From Prevotella dentasini JCM 15908 (GTDB lineage: Bacteria; Bacteroidota; Bacteroidia; Bacteroidales; Bacteroidaceae), in contig NZ_BAKG01000007.1 of assembly GCF_000614065.1 (NCBI RefSeq), positions 1 through 64,000 on the forward strand: a DNA stretch of 64,000 nucleotides, in the 5' to 3' direction. This document shows, piece by piece, positions 44,016-54,483 of the stretch; positions within the stretch are counted from its first letter, which is position 1; each line of letters begins with the position of its first letter. Below the pieces are notes generated by a model that saw nothing but the letters and a program-made list of their open reading frames with translations, had not been told where the DNA came from and ran no database searches. Both the position numbers and the translations under genes were made by a program.

Positions 44016-44741
44016 ATGCTAATAAAGACCAAAGCCATCGTGCTACGCTGCATCAAATACGGCGACTCGTCGCTCATTGCCGACATCCTCACCGAGGCGA
44101 TGGGGCGAGTCTCGTTCATAGTGCGGATTCCCAAGACGGCAAAGGCAAAGGTGAAGAAGCAGTTTTTTCAGCCCCTGACGATACTCGAGCTGGAGTTCGA
44201 CCACCGCCAACGGTCGCAGCTACAGCATATCAGGGATGTCCGTATCGCCCTGCCCTACACCTCCATACCCTTTGAGCCTGCCAAATCGTGTATTCTGATT
44301 TTCCTTGCCGAGTTTCTGTATTACGTTACACGCGACGAGCAGCAGAACACACCTCTTTATAATTACGTGGAGTCGAGCTTGGCATGGCTGGACGGGGCGT
44401 CGTCGGGATTTGCGAGCTTTCACCTTGTCTTTATGATGCGCCTGTCTCGCTTTGTGGGCTTTTTCCCTAACTTCGATGATTTTATGCCGGGCTGTCTTTT
44501 CGACCTTCGGAGCGGCAGCTTCTGTCAGAATGTCCCCCTCCACACGGACTATCTGATGCCACAAGAGGCCGAACGGGTGGGAAAACTGATGCGGATGGAT
44601 TACGAAACGATGCGTCTCTTCCGTCTTTCCCATTCAGAGCGCAACCGCATTGCCACACTGACCCTACTCTATTACCGCCTTCACGTACCCGACATGCCCG
44701 AACTGAAAAGCTTCCCAATCCTGCAAGAGCTATTCGCTTAG
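44016..44741 (+). CDS. recO: DNA repair protein RecO
   Basis: RecO works with RecR to load RecA onto SSB-coated single-stranded DNA in gap repair. The 241-residue protein starts MLIKTKAIVLRCIKYGDSSLIADILTE, the OB-fold start typical of RecO. The central part is helical (FAEFLYYVTRDEQQNTPLYNYVESSLAWLD) and no zinc-binding cysteine cluster is seen, as in other Bacteroidetes. The frame extends 41 codons upstream, but the promoter box and family length support the ATG at 44016. Confidence 0.92.
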   Translation: MLIKTKAIVLRCIKYGDSSLIADILTEAMGRVSFIVRIPKTAKAKVKKQFFQPLTILELEFDHRQRSQLQHIRDVRIALPYTSIPFEPAKSCILIFLAEFLYYVTRDEQQNTPLYNYVESSLAWLDGASSGFASFHLVFMMRLSRFVGFFPNFDDFMPGCLFDLRSGSFCQNVPLHTDYLMPQEAERVGKLMRMDYETMRLFRLSHSERNRIATLTLLYYRLHVPDMPELKSFPILQELFA

Positions 44742-44801
44742 GCGGACATAGGGAAACTTCGAGCTCTTCGCCTTTGACATACACCGACAATAACACAGCT
44801 T

Positions 44802-45677
44802 ATGAAACTGGCAAAAATCATAAAATCGCCTGCCTATATGGCAGAGAAACCTTGGAAAACGATTCCGTTTACGACGGCCATTGTCGTCCTATGCCTGTTC
44901 CTCTCCCACCCTTGGGGCAAATTCGACTGGGCGACCAATCTGCGGATAGCCTTCTTGTCCGGACTCGTCTCCGCCATGGGCGAAACCGCGCACTACTATC
45001 TGCTGCCACGGCTCTTTCCCCGGTGGCACGACACACAGTACTGGACAGTGGGCAAGCAAGTCTTGTCAACAATGGCGATGCTGCTGACAATAGCCACTTC
45101 CATTTACGCCTTCTACGTCGTTGTTTTTCGCATGCCGGTATCGTTGCCTGTTCTTTTTTACTTTGTTTTCATCTTTCTACTTATAACACCCCTCCCCCTG
45201 ACCTTTGGACTAATGTGGAGCCGTAATCTTGAACTGCAGAGAAATCTCCGGCTTGCCAATGAGCTGAACGAGCGAATCATGGAGAAGTTATCGGAGGAGA
45301 AGCGACCAAAAGAGGCGGATTCATCGAAGAAGGCCATTACATTTCCGGACGGACGAAATTCGGATTTCACCGTTTCACCGGAAAATATACTCTTCATCTG
45401 CTCGGAAGGCAACTATGTGAACGTCGTCTTTTTTCAAGAAGGACAATGCAAGGAAAAGATGCTGCGCTGCACGATGAAGACCATTGAGCAGAAAATGGAG
45501 TCCTGCGCGGAGATTGTGCGGTGCCACCGCTCGTTTTTCGTCAACCTTTCCAAGGTTAAAATGGTAACGGGCAACGTGCAGGAATGTCTGCTCCACTTCG
45601 ACGAACTCCGCCAGACCGTTCCCGTATCTCGAAGCTATCGGAAAGATATTGTAGGGCGGGTAAGAAACAGCAGATAA
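44802..45677 (+). CDS. Membrane-embedded LytTR transcription regulator
   Basis: The 291-residue protein has four membrane helices in its first 145 residues, starting with TAIVVLCLFLS and ending with FIFLLITPLPLTFGLM. A short coiled coil follows (about 150-175), then a C-terminal LytTR DNA-binding domain (about 190-288) with ILFICSEGNYVNVVF, RCHRSFFVNLSKVKMV and VPVSRSYRKDI. LytTR domains bind promoter DNA. Here no receiver domain or partner kinase is adjacent, so the membrane part may sense a signal directly. It follows recO after 60 bp and has no recognised promoter of its own. Confidence 0.85.
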   Translation: MKLAKIIKSPAYMAEKPWKTIPFTTAIVVLCLFLSHPWGKFDWATNLRIAFLSGLVSAMGETAHYYLLPRLFPRWHDTQYWTVGKQVLSTMAMLLTIATSIYAFYVVVFRMPVSLPVLFYFVFIFLLITPLPLTFGLMWSRNLELQRNLRLANELNERIMEKLSEEKRPKEADSSKKAITFPDGRNSDFTVSPENILFICSEGNYVNVVFFQEGQCKEKMLRCTMKTIEQKMESCAEIVRCHRSFFVNLSKVKMVTGNVQECLLHFDELRQTVPVSRSYRKDIVGRVRNSR

Positions 45678-45757
45678 GCAACAACCGTCCCATTTTGCTC
45701 CGTTTATCACTCGCCGACTGCCATTCATCACAAACCCCGGCCGTCTGTCCCTATTAT

Positions 45758-45788
45758 TTGCAGGCAGATTGCCATTACCCTACCTTTG
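45758..45788 (+). promoter_or_regulatory. Promoter of the DUF2141 gene
   Basis: TTG, 20 bp, then TACCTTTG lies about 40 bp before the start codon. Close consensus match. Confidence 0.75.
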
Positions 45789-45829
45789 CATTGGAAATAA
45801 TTCCACAAGACAATCAAAATCAAAAAGTG

Positions 45830-46242
45830 ATGAAGAAGTTATTTTTAATGCTCGCCTTCGCAGGAGCAGCAACTCTGACGAATGCACACAAAGTCGTCAT
45901 CCGCATTAACAAGGTAGACAATGAACGTGGACAAATAGGCGTAGTCGTTTTCGGGAAAGACAACTACATGAAGACAGACCATCCCACTTGGGCTACACTC
46001 ACCGACCAATAAAGGGAACGACCACCGTAACAGCCGACCTTCCCGACGGACAGTATGCCATCTTGGTAATGCACGACGAAAACAAGAACCATCGGCCTGA
46101 CATGGACGGCAACGGCATACCTACAGAACCAACGGGAATGAGCAACAACCCGGAACTACACGCCTTCCCCACATTCGACCAACTCGCCGTCAACATTCAA
46201 GGAAACACGACGATTGACATTGACATGGTCCGATACAAATAA
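45830..46242 (+). CDS. DUF2141 exported protein (frameshifted in this sequence)
   Basis: This is a small periplasmic or secreted protein of unknown function. The N-terminus MKKLFLMLAFAGAATLTNA is a signal peptide, followed by VVIRINKVDNERGQIGVVVFG. The second half IKGTTTVTADLPDGQYAILVMHDENKNHRPDMDGNGIPTEP is the conserved DUF2141 core (HDEN...DxNxxGxP) and lies in another frame. At about 46005 ACCGACCAATAAAG should read ACCGAACCAATAAAG. One added A gives 137 residues. It has its own promoter and terminator. Confidence 0.85.
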
Positions 46243-46336
46243 GGCTCAGGTCGTATCTTCCCATAGTTTTGCCTTCCTTGCCACCATACAACAAACGTAT
46301 GGCAAAGCACAGACAAGCCAAACATCAACTTCCAAT

Positions 46337-46382
46337 ACCCGTCGGGGCGGCAGCACTCCTACTGTCAATCCGACGGGTTTTT
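46337..46382 (+). terminator. Terminator after the DUF2141 gene
   Basis: ACCCGTCGG pairs with CCGACGGGT (9 bp), followed by TTTTCGG. The surrounding 46243-46538 holds no gene. Confidence 0.65.
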
Positions 46383-46538
46383 CGGTTAGCCTTACGCCTG
46401 CACGGGTACACTGCATCCCGATGGAGAACTGACCAACAAACACACATTGCCAATGGAAACATACTGTGTTACAAGGCGAAAACTAAAAATTAAGGTAAAA
46501 ATAACGTTACCGATGTTCGTATAATGAAATTTAATTAC

Positions 46539-46546
46539 TACTTTTG
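46539..46546 (+). promoter_or_regulatory. -7 box before the membrane protein gene
   Basis: TACTTTTG matches TAnnTTTG, 53 bp before the ATG at 46600. The -33 element is weak. Confidence 0.5.
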
Positions 46547-46599
46547 AAATGCATACAAAAACATTGAATTGAAATAGATATAAAAAGCACTGAAACGAG

Positions 46600-47366
46600 A
46601 TGAAAAAGGCTCTGATATATTTCCTGTTATTCTCCGGCATTACCTTGATATTCATATTATTGAGTCTGTTAGTCGCAGGTATGCTGTTTGACAAGATTAC
46701 AAATGCCACGGGAATCTCATACAGCGAGGTTACCCTGATAGCCACGGTGATAGTTGCCGCGCTATGGATGGTTGCCATCATGGGGACATTCATCCATTTC
46801 CGCATGGCCGACTTCGGCAAAGGGACATTATCAAAAGGCGGCATGGTGCGCACAACCATACTGACCCTCCTTATACTGATGAGCATAAACATTGTGGGAT
46901 ATGGCTATAGCAGCTTTATCTCGGATAACAGAACAGGAAACCAAATCATGCTCCTGACATTCCGCAGCATGCCCATAGCTACACTCATCCTATACATTAT
47001 TATATATACGGTAACACAATTGGTATTCGTTGGCGGCATACTAAAAGAGCTGTTGGCTTCGACCAAAAGACACAGGATGGTGATTCTCGGTTGGGCGGTA
47101 GCCTTGTCCATCAGCGAGTTTGCAGGAGGAGCTTCTTCGTGGCCTTCATTCGTTACGACTATTGCCACCTATTATATTATAGGGAATGTCTTTGCCAACA
47201 CAAAAACAATCTTTCCCGGAACGGCAGCACTCATTATAACAGACTTTCTTCTCGTAGTTGCCGCAGGCTATCAGCCTTCCGCAGGCATCACCGTCTTGGC
47301 GGCGGCAATACTCGTTATCAGTCTGCCACTTCTATTCGAAGTCCGATTCCGCGTAGCTCCGAATGA
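46600..47366 (+). CDS. Polytopic membrane protein of unknown function
   Basis: The product has six to seven predicted membrane helices and no motif I recognise. It opens MKKALIYFLLFSGITLIFILLSL, and a hydrophilic loop contains RMADFGKGTLSKGGM. As read, the frame runs to 47430 and overlaps the convergent response-regulator gene by more than 100 bp. A single missing base near 47354, inferred from that regulator, would also shorten this protein to end FEVRFRRSSE at 47366 (about 255 residues). I therefore end it there. It has a possible promoter at 46539. Function cannot be inferred. Confidence 0.65.
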
Positions 47367-48036
47367 CAACCTTCGGGTCTCCGCTGACCATTTTGCGCAA
47401 CTTACTGACAAACACGTCAAGCGAACGTGATGCGAAATGTATATCAACATTGGGCCAATATCGCTCGAGGATAACATTTCTCTCTACCGTCTTTCCCATA
47501 TTCTGTGCAAGCAATTCGAGTATCTGACACTCACGCAGCGACAACGAAGTCCGGCTGTCGTCATGGGTATTAAGCAACACAGCCTCAGTAGGAACAAGCA
47601 CATAAGCCCCTATCGCAAGGGAGGCCTCTTGCCGGCCGGCCGGCATGGAATTGCGCAACCGCAGCATGGCACGTATATGGGCATCAAGCTCTTCGGGCAT
47701 AAAGGGCTTCTTTATATAATTGTCGGCACCGAGACGATAACCGGCCTTTATATCTTTGGGAGAGGTCAGTGCGGACGTAAAAAGAATAAGACACACCGGG
47801 TCTTTTCTGCGTATCTGCTCAACCATGTCGAACCCATCCATCACAGGCATGTCAATATCTGCCACGACAATATCGGGCTTGCAACTAATCCATTGCTCAA
47901 GGCCTTCCTTTCCGTTCGATGCCGTAAACACTTCATACCCCCCGATAATTTCCTCCAATTCTGTCTTTTCCAAAAAGCGGAGATTCTCATCGTCCTCTAC
48001 TATCAACAGACGTATTTTTTCGTTATTTGCTCTCAT
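47318..48036 (-). CDS. OmpR-family response regulator (frameshifted near C-terminus)
   Basis: The protein has a receiver domain (about 8-122). It shows the acidic pair IVEDDE, the phospho-acceptor region VVADIDMPVMDG (aspartate about 57) and the conserved lysine in NYIKKPF. An OmpR/PhoB winged helix follows (about 140-239). As read it stops at SYAESDFE. Adding one base near 47354 gives SYRGIGLRIEVAD, the usual RGIGxR winged-helix ending, and 239 residues. It follows the histidine kinase gene by about 50 bp on the same strand and should be its partner. Confidence 0.88.
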
Positions 48037-48086
48037 ATTATTATATAATGGTTGTTAACTGAGAAAAGAACTATTCCTTAAATGAT

Positions 48087-49069
48087 TCACTCCCCATTGC
48101 CGGAGCTTAAAGGAAACCTCATGGTAAATCGTGTCCACTCACCTAACCTGCTCTGCACTTTAACATTCCCCCTATGGCTTTCATGACAAGCGCAACGAAA
48201 TTGAGGCCAAGTCCAAATCCCGAGACTCCACTACGCCGTTCCGATGTACCAGACAGGCTTCGATGGAACTTATCGAACACGTATGCCTGTTCTTCCTTTG
48301 ATATGCCGATACCTTCATCGTACACAGAAAGCAAGATGTTTTTTCCGTCCTGCTGCGAAGAAATCACAGCACAAACTTTTTCCTTAGAATACTTTACAGC
48401 ATTGTCAAGCAGATTGTCAATGGCCTCCTCCAAGTATTCTCTATCAGCAAATACCATCGGGGCCTTTAAGTCCATCTCGCATCTGAAAGGCTTACTGCAA
48501 CTTAACTTCCATTTGGCTACCAGCTTATCGCAAAGCTCCTGAAGGTCTATCTCGGAACGACAAAGTGTCAGTCGCCCGTTCTCAAGTTTAGAAATGGTCA
48601 GCAGTCTGTTTACAAGACGCATGAGATGCTGAGTTTCTTCGTTCAGTATACGGAAATAATCGCTGCGCAGCTTAGGTTTTTCATCAAGTTTTCCTGTACC
48701 CAAAAGATGCGAAGCCATCATAATAGAAGACAAAGGAGTCTTCATGTCGTGTACCATAGAATAGGAAAAATCGTCTTTCAACTGCGCTACTTGCCGCTGC
48801 TTATCTATCTCATTCAGTTGTTCAAGCAACGCAACAACCAACAGGACACAGGCAAAAATGGTAGCAACTACTACCATCCACATGCGGCGTATGGCTTTTA
48901 TTATCATATCAAAATCAAACAGGGGCACCTCTCCCACAGCTTCATTGCCGTTGACGGGTGTACCGTCCATCATAATACATGCGTACAGAATCCATACGAT
49001 TTGCAGAATTATGATAATCATCAGAGAGACGACCGTCAGATACTTGCTATTAGTAGCCATATAAAACAT
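48087..49069 (-). CDS. Two-component sensor histidine kinase (frameshifted near C-terminus)
   Basis: This is an inner-membrane kinase with two helices (about 8-30 and 63-84) and a short periplasmic loop of about 30 residues. The HisKA domain has SYSMVHDMKTPLSSIM (phospho-histidine about 107). The HATPase domain has N box DNLLDNAVKYS, DEGIGIS and GFGLGL. As read it stops at MLKCRAG. Adding one base near 48164 gives GGMVKVQSRLGEWTRFTMRFPL, the usual end, ending at 48087 with 327 residues. The start is at 49069 or 49060. A longer frame to 49099 would begin upstream of the promoter box. Confidence 0.88.
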
Positions 49070-49086
49070 GTTGCTTAAAAGCACTA

Positions 49087-49094
49087 CAAAGTTA
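49087..49094 (-). promoter_or_regulatory. -7 box of the kinase/regulator operon
   Basis: The minus strand reads TAACTTTG, 17 bp before the ATG at 49069 and 26 bp before the one at 49060. Confidence 0.5.
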
Positions 49095-49167
49095 AGCAAA
49101 AAAAACGAATTGGTAAAAGATAACCTAAAATTAACGTCGTTTTTCAGGAATTAAAGTTTTTAATGAC

Positions 49168-49175
49168 TAAATTTG
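49168..49175 (+). promoter_or_regulatory. Possible -7 box before the first T9SS-type gene
   Basis: TAAATTTG matches TAnnTTTG, 78 bp before the start. No good -33 element, so only a weak call. Confidence 0.4.
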
Positions 49176-49253
49176 TTACAGAATAAAAAGACAATGCCAA
49201 ATATTGTAAAATAAGCGGATATTGTAATTCAAATAAACCATAAAATCAGTATT

Positions 49254-52129
49254 ATGCCAAAAGTGATTCATTATTTTCTGATGACAGCCATGCTCAGCCT
49301 ACCGATGCTGAAAGCTGACGCACAGACTGTACATGATGTTCCTTATGCGACTTCGTTCGACACTAAGGAAGAATTCGACGAGTTCAAGGTTATTGACAAC
49401 AATCATGACGGCAGCACATGGGCCTATAGCGAAAGCGACCAGTATGCCAAGTACACTTACAACAAAAACAATCCCGGCGATGACTGGCTGATTAGCCCTG
49501 TCATACACTTTGAACAGGGAAAGACTTACATCTTCTCGTTCAAGTACCGCAACGGCTATGGCACAGACCGCATGGCCATAGCATACGGGCAGGGAGAAAA
49601 TCCGGCAGAGAATTATACCGTATTGGATGCTGGCTTTGACATTTCCAACCACGATCTCCTTGACAAGTCATACGAGATAACCCCTACAAAAACAGGAGAT
49701 TACCGTATGGCATTCCATGCCATCAGCGACGCAAACAAGTTTTATATTGTTGTCGATGATATTGAGATAAAGGCAGGAGTTGGGGGTAATCTTCCCGACA
49801 AGGTTTCAGACTTCTCCCTTGTAGCTGGAGAACAGGGTAAATTGTCTGCTACTGTCAACTTTACAACCCCGACAAAGGACAAGGACGGCAATCCTCTTTC
49901 ATCACTGACAAGTGTGAAAATCATGCGCAACGGTGAGGTGATACATACTATAGACGCCCCCGCTACCGGACTTAAGTTCAGCCAGACTTTTGAAGGTGGT
50001 AATCAGGGTATGAATGTATTTAAGGTAATTGCATCCAACAGCACAGGAGACGGTGCCGAAGCAGAAGACAGCCTGTGGCTTGGAGTGGATATTCCACAAG
50101 AGCCTAAAAACGTCAAAGTTATTGATAATGGAACTACACTTTCCGTTTCATGGGAAGCTCCTGTAGGAGAAGGTGTGCACGGTGGCTATGTTGACCCACA
50201 AGCCATCAAGTACAACGTATACGATTATACAGAGTCCTTGAAATCCAACGACATCACGCGGAACTACTTCCTTGATGACGATATTGATGTTACCTCCTTT
50301 AACAATCCTATCCAGTATTATGTTACGGCAACCAATAGTGCCGGAGAAAGCACGAAGGGAATGACCAACAAAATTTATATTGGCAAAGTAGTAAACCTGC
50401 CACTTTATGACTCATTCCCCAAAGGCTTTTCTAATCAGGAGATAAGCTGGTGGACAGACACCAAGAGCTGGCTTGGCTCATCGGACAAGAGCGTTGACAA
50501 CGACGGAGGTTGTTTCCGTCTTGACAAAGAAGGAACTTTCGTTGTCAATACAAACAAAATATCTCTCAAAAACGAGGCTAGCCCATATATACGCTTCGCC
50601 TACTATGTACAGCCCAACACAAAGAATCACCTGAAAGTGATTGGTTCCAAGATGCAGAAAGAGGAGATGGAACTCCTTGACATAAACGACGCTACCGTTG
50701 GCAAGGAAGGCTGGCAGACTTTCTATGCTTCGCTTTTGCCCCTAAAAGACAAGAATGGTTATGTGGTGATTAGACTACAGGGTACCTGCGAGTCCGAAGC
50801 TAACCCTCTCTATATAGATAAGGTGGAAATTACCAACTTGAGCAAAAAGGATTTGAGCATAGCTCTTAAAGGCTCCCAATATGCAAAAGTTGGCAAAGTA
50901 CAGGATATTACAGCTACCATTTCCAACGTTGGTATAGAAAAAACTGGCAAGTACAACGTCAAGTTGTTTATAAATGACGATGAGGTTTCCACCAAGGAAG
51001 GTATGGAATTAAATCCGAATGAAAACCAGAAGATAACTTTCTCTTACGAGGCTACCCCCGCATGGAACGACACGGTGAACATACATGCTGAACTCGTATA
51101 TGCAGAAGACAACAACGAAGTCAACAACAAGTCGGGTATGGTACAGAATATAGTTGTGAAGAACTCTATCTATGCACGCCCAACCAACCTCTCCGGAACA
51201 ATAAGCAACGGAACTGCAAAACTCAACTGGACTGCCCCAAAGCAAAAAGAGACAGTAACCGAAACATTTGACACTTACAATGCTTGGAGCATCAACTATG
51301 TAGGCGACTGGACGCTCATTGATAACGACAAGCAAGAGACATACGGTATTAGCGGTCTTGAGTTCCCCAACCATGGCGACCCAATGGCATACATTGTATT
51401 CAATCCTCAAAAGGCAGGCTTGAACTTTGACGAAGATCCGGAAATAGCACCTAAGAGCGGAAGCCAGTTCATGGCATCGTTTGCAGTATTGCAGCTAATG
51501 GAACGGATAAATCCTAACGACGATTATATCATATCTCCAAAGCTCAATGGCAACGAACAGACTATCAGCTTCTGGGCTAAATCACTTTTCGAGAAGAATG
51601 ACACAGCTTCTCTCTTGGAGAGCTTTGAAGTTCTTGCTTCAACGACAGAGCCTACCATTGCAGCTCTTAAAGCAGCAGGATTGTCAGACAACGCAGTTCC
51701 TGCCGACCAATGGAAGAACTACAGCGTAACGTTACCTGCCGGAACTAAATATTTCGCAATACACTGCAACTCGAAGAACAAGTTTATGTTCATGCTTGAC
51801 GACGTTACATATAGTCCTGCCCCACTCGTTCTCAAGGGCTACCGAATCTACCGCGATGGTAAACTTGTAAAGACTCTGGATGGAGCAGAAAACACCAACT
51901 ACACAGACAACGAAGCCGGTGAAGGCGGAGTATATACTGTAACTGCACTCTACGAAGAAGGCGAATCTAACTTCTCCGACCCGAAGACCATTACGACGGT
52001 ATAGAGAATATCAATTCTGATATTCGCTCTAATGAAGGCAACTATCGTTATAACATCTCTGGTCAACGAGTATCAGACGATTATAAGGGTATTGTAATTC
52101 AAGACGGAAAGAAATTTGTAGTTAAATAA
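49254..52129 (+). CDS. Large secreted choice-of-anchor J / FN3 / CARDB protein with T9SS-like tail (frameshifted at C-terminus)
   Basis: A signal peptide (cleavage near ADAQ, about 24) leads into a choice-of-anchor J/cleaved-adhesin domain (about 30-170, with DDWLISPVIHFEQGKTYIF). Two fibronectin III-like domains follow (about 180-370), the second with GVHGGY. A second jelly-roll segment, a CARDB-like domain (about 540-640, AKVGKVQDITATISNVG) and a further jelly roll (DDYIISPKLNG) come next. As read it stops at ITTV. Adding one base near 52003 continues into YENINSDIRSNEGNYRYNISGQRVS and GIVIQDGKKFVVK, a type A T9SS-like sorting end, giving 958 residues. It is probably exported and displayed or released. 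The ligand is unknown. Confidence 0.82.
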
Positions 52130-52137
52130 AACACCCT

Positions 52138-52189
52138 AACCTCACTCTATGCCCCCTTTTTTATAAGGGAATGGCATAGGGGGAGGTTG
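52138..52189 (+). terminator. Hairpin after the first T9SS-type gene
   Basis: AACCTC...TCTATGCC pairs imperfectly with GGCATAG...GAGGTT around a T-rich loop, 8 bp past the repaired stop. Confidence 0.5.
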
Positions 52190-52207
52190 TTAACAGCCAT
52201 AACCGAT

Positions 52208-54381
52208 ATGAGAAAGATTTTTTTTATACTATGTTGTGCATTCGCACTGAGTGCATCTGCCGTTCCTGCCAAACGTGGGCAATGGCGTACAGTGAAACTC
52301 ATTGACGGAGCTTCTGTTAAAGTAGAAATCGTCGGAGACGAACACTTTCATTACTTTCAGGATGAAAAAGGCACACGATATGTCCAAGATAAGGAAACAG
52401 GCAGATACCGAGCCATAACCGATGAACAATTTGCTCAAAGTCGCAGCAGGCGCATGGCGAAAATACAAAAGGTGCGCAAAAAGGCTGGGGATTTCGGAGT
52501 TGCCAATACAGAACTTTATAAAGGTGTAAAACAAGGTCTGATTATCTTGGCACAATACCCCGATAAAAAGTTCAAGCCAAGCAATGACAAGACTTATTAC
52601 GACAAGATTGCCAACGAACGTGGGTTCTCTGATGACAATGGCTTCAAAGGAAGTATCCGTGATTACTTCTACGCCCAGAGTAGCGGAATCTTTGATTTGC
52701 AATTCAAGGTTGTCGGCCCGGTAACTTTGCCACAATCCTACGCATATTACGGCAAGGACGACGAATCAGGAGAAGACTCCCATGTCGGACAAATGATTGC
52801 GGAAGCCTGTCAGCTTGCGGCCAACGAAGTTGATTTCAAACAATTCGACTGGGACGGAGACGGCAAGGCCGAGCAGGTATATGTAATCTATGCTGGAGAA
52901 GGCGCACATGCCTCCATGGACAACAATACCATTTGGCCGTGTTCATGGACACTTTCTGAATCGGATTATGGAAAGTCAGTAACCCTAAACGGAGTTATAG
53001 TTGATCAGTTTGCCACAAGTAACGAGGTTACTTCAAAAGGCACTATTGAAGGAATCGGTACTATTTGCCACGAGTTCTCTCATTGTATAGGCTTCCCCGA
53101 TGCTTATGATGTCAGTTATGGTGGCAGCTTCGGTATGGGGAACTGGGACTTGATGGATAACGGGAACTATGCAGGAAATGGCTTTGTCCCCGTTGGCTAC
53201 ACAGCCTATGAAAAAATGCTGTGCGGCTGGACTACCCCTGTAGAATTGCTTGGAGACACCATTGTTACGGGAATTAAACCCATTTCTTTGGGCGGACAAA
53301 CATACATTATCTACAATAAAGCCAACAAAGACGAGTATTACCTCTTGGAAAACCGTCAGAGAGTCGGCTGGGACGCCTATTTGCCCGGTACGGGAATATT
53401 GGTAACCCACATAGATTATGACAAAGAGATATTTGCCAAGAATCTGGTAAACGCTATTGGCGACTTCACATCTTTCGCCGGTGTCAAGAACGACCACCAA
53501 CGCTATACGGTAGTCCATGCCGATAACGATGATGATTCCGAATATTGGAGTGAAATGATGCACACGCACATGATAAGCACAGAGGCAGGCGACACTTACC
53601 CCTACGATGACAATGACAGTTTGTCCAATAAGTCTCTTCCTGCTGCCATGCTATATAACAAGAACTTCAATGGGCATAGCAAACTGAACGTAAACATCCG
53701 CAATATGGCCATTGCCGAGGATGGAACAGCTTCATTTGCCTTTACCGACTTTTCCAATGTCCCGCATACTCTGCCAGACATCCCCGGCATAGTCTTTTAC
53801 GAGTCCTTCGACGAGTGCGAGGGCGTTGGAGGCAATGACGGAGACTTCTATAGCGGCAATGCCGGACAAGGAACCTTCTATCCCGATTATGAGGACTGGA
53901 TTTCCGAAGCATCTTTCGGTGCAAACAAGTGTGCCAAGTTCGGAACCAATTCCAAGTCAGGCAATGCCCAGACACCAAGGTTCAAGGTATATGGCAAGAC
54001 CGATTTCAGTTTTATCGCAGCCCCATTCGACTACGACGACACGGAGCTAACCGTTACTGTAAGCGGCAATGCAAGATTACTCCATCAACATTCTCGCTGA
54101 AGGCCAACCAGTGGACTGAATGTAAGGCTGTCATCGAAGGCGACGACGAAGTTTGTGTAAAGATTAAGCCTGCCAAACGAATGTTCCTTGACGAAGTGAA
54201 GGCCATCCTCCAAGACCCGACATTGGGAGTGGATGGGGTCAAGAACCATATTTCTGCTCCCGATGCTCCCGTTTACAACATGATGGGACAGAAAGTTGCA
54301 GACAGCTATTCTCACGCAAAGAGAGTCCAGCTTGCCTCCGGCATCTATATTTGCAACGGCAAGAAGTTCGTCGTGAAATAA
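52208..54381 (+). CDS. M6-type secreted metalloprotease with T9SS-like tail (frameshifted at C-terminus)
   Basis: A signal peptide (MRKIFFILCCAFALSASA) precedes a prodomain-like segment to about 95. The catalytic domain of the M6 (immune inhibitor A-like) family has the zinc motif HEFSHCIGFPD at about 288. It is preceded by FDWDGDGKAEQVYVIYAGEGAH and followed by FGMGNWDLMD, the usual M6 pattern with a Met-turn. A jelly-roll region follows (EDWISEASFGANKCAKFG). As read it stops at 54100. Adding one base near 54071 continues into ITPSTFSLKANQWTECKAVI and PVYNMMGQKVADS, ending SGIYICNGKKFVVK (724 residues). It probably degrades host or matrix proteins outside the cell. Confidence 0.86.
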
Positions 54382-54386
54382 AACCA

Positions 54387-54435
54387 AAAGAGTTATAACG
54401 CAAGCAGCTTCGTTTCTCTTGCGCTATAGCTCTTT
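54387..54435 (+). terminator. Terminator after the metalloprotease gene
   Basis: AAAGAGTTATAACGCAAG pairs with CTTGCGCTATAGCTCTTT (two mismatches), followed by GTTCATTT, 6 bp past the stop. Confidence 0.7.
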
Positions 54436-54483
54436 GTTCATTTAATACAAACACCCTATATTGACTATACCTAAAGTAAAAAT

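Noticed and set aside
46214..46493. Several 65-74 codon frames between the DUF2141 and membrane protein genes
   Set aside because: They cover a terminator and AT-rich spacer and overlap on both strands without family character.
48143..49099. Kinase start at 49099
   Set aside because: The -7 promoter box at 49087-49094 would lie inside the coding region. Starts at 49069 or 49060 fit better.
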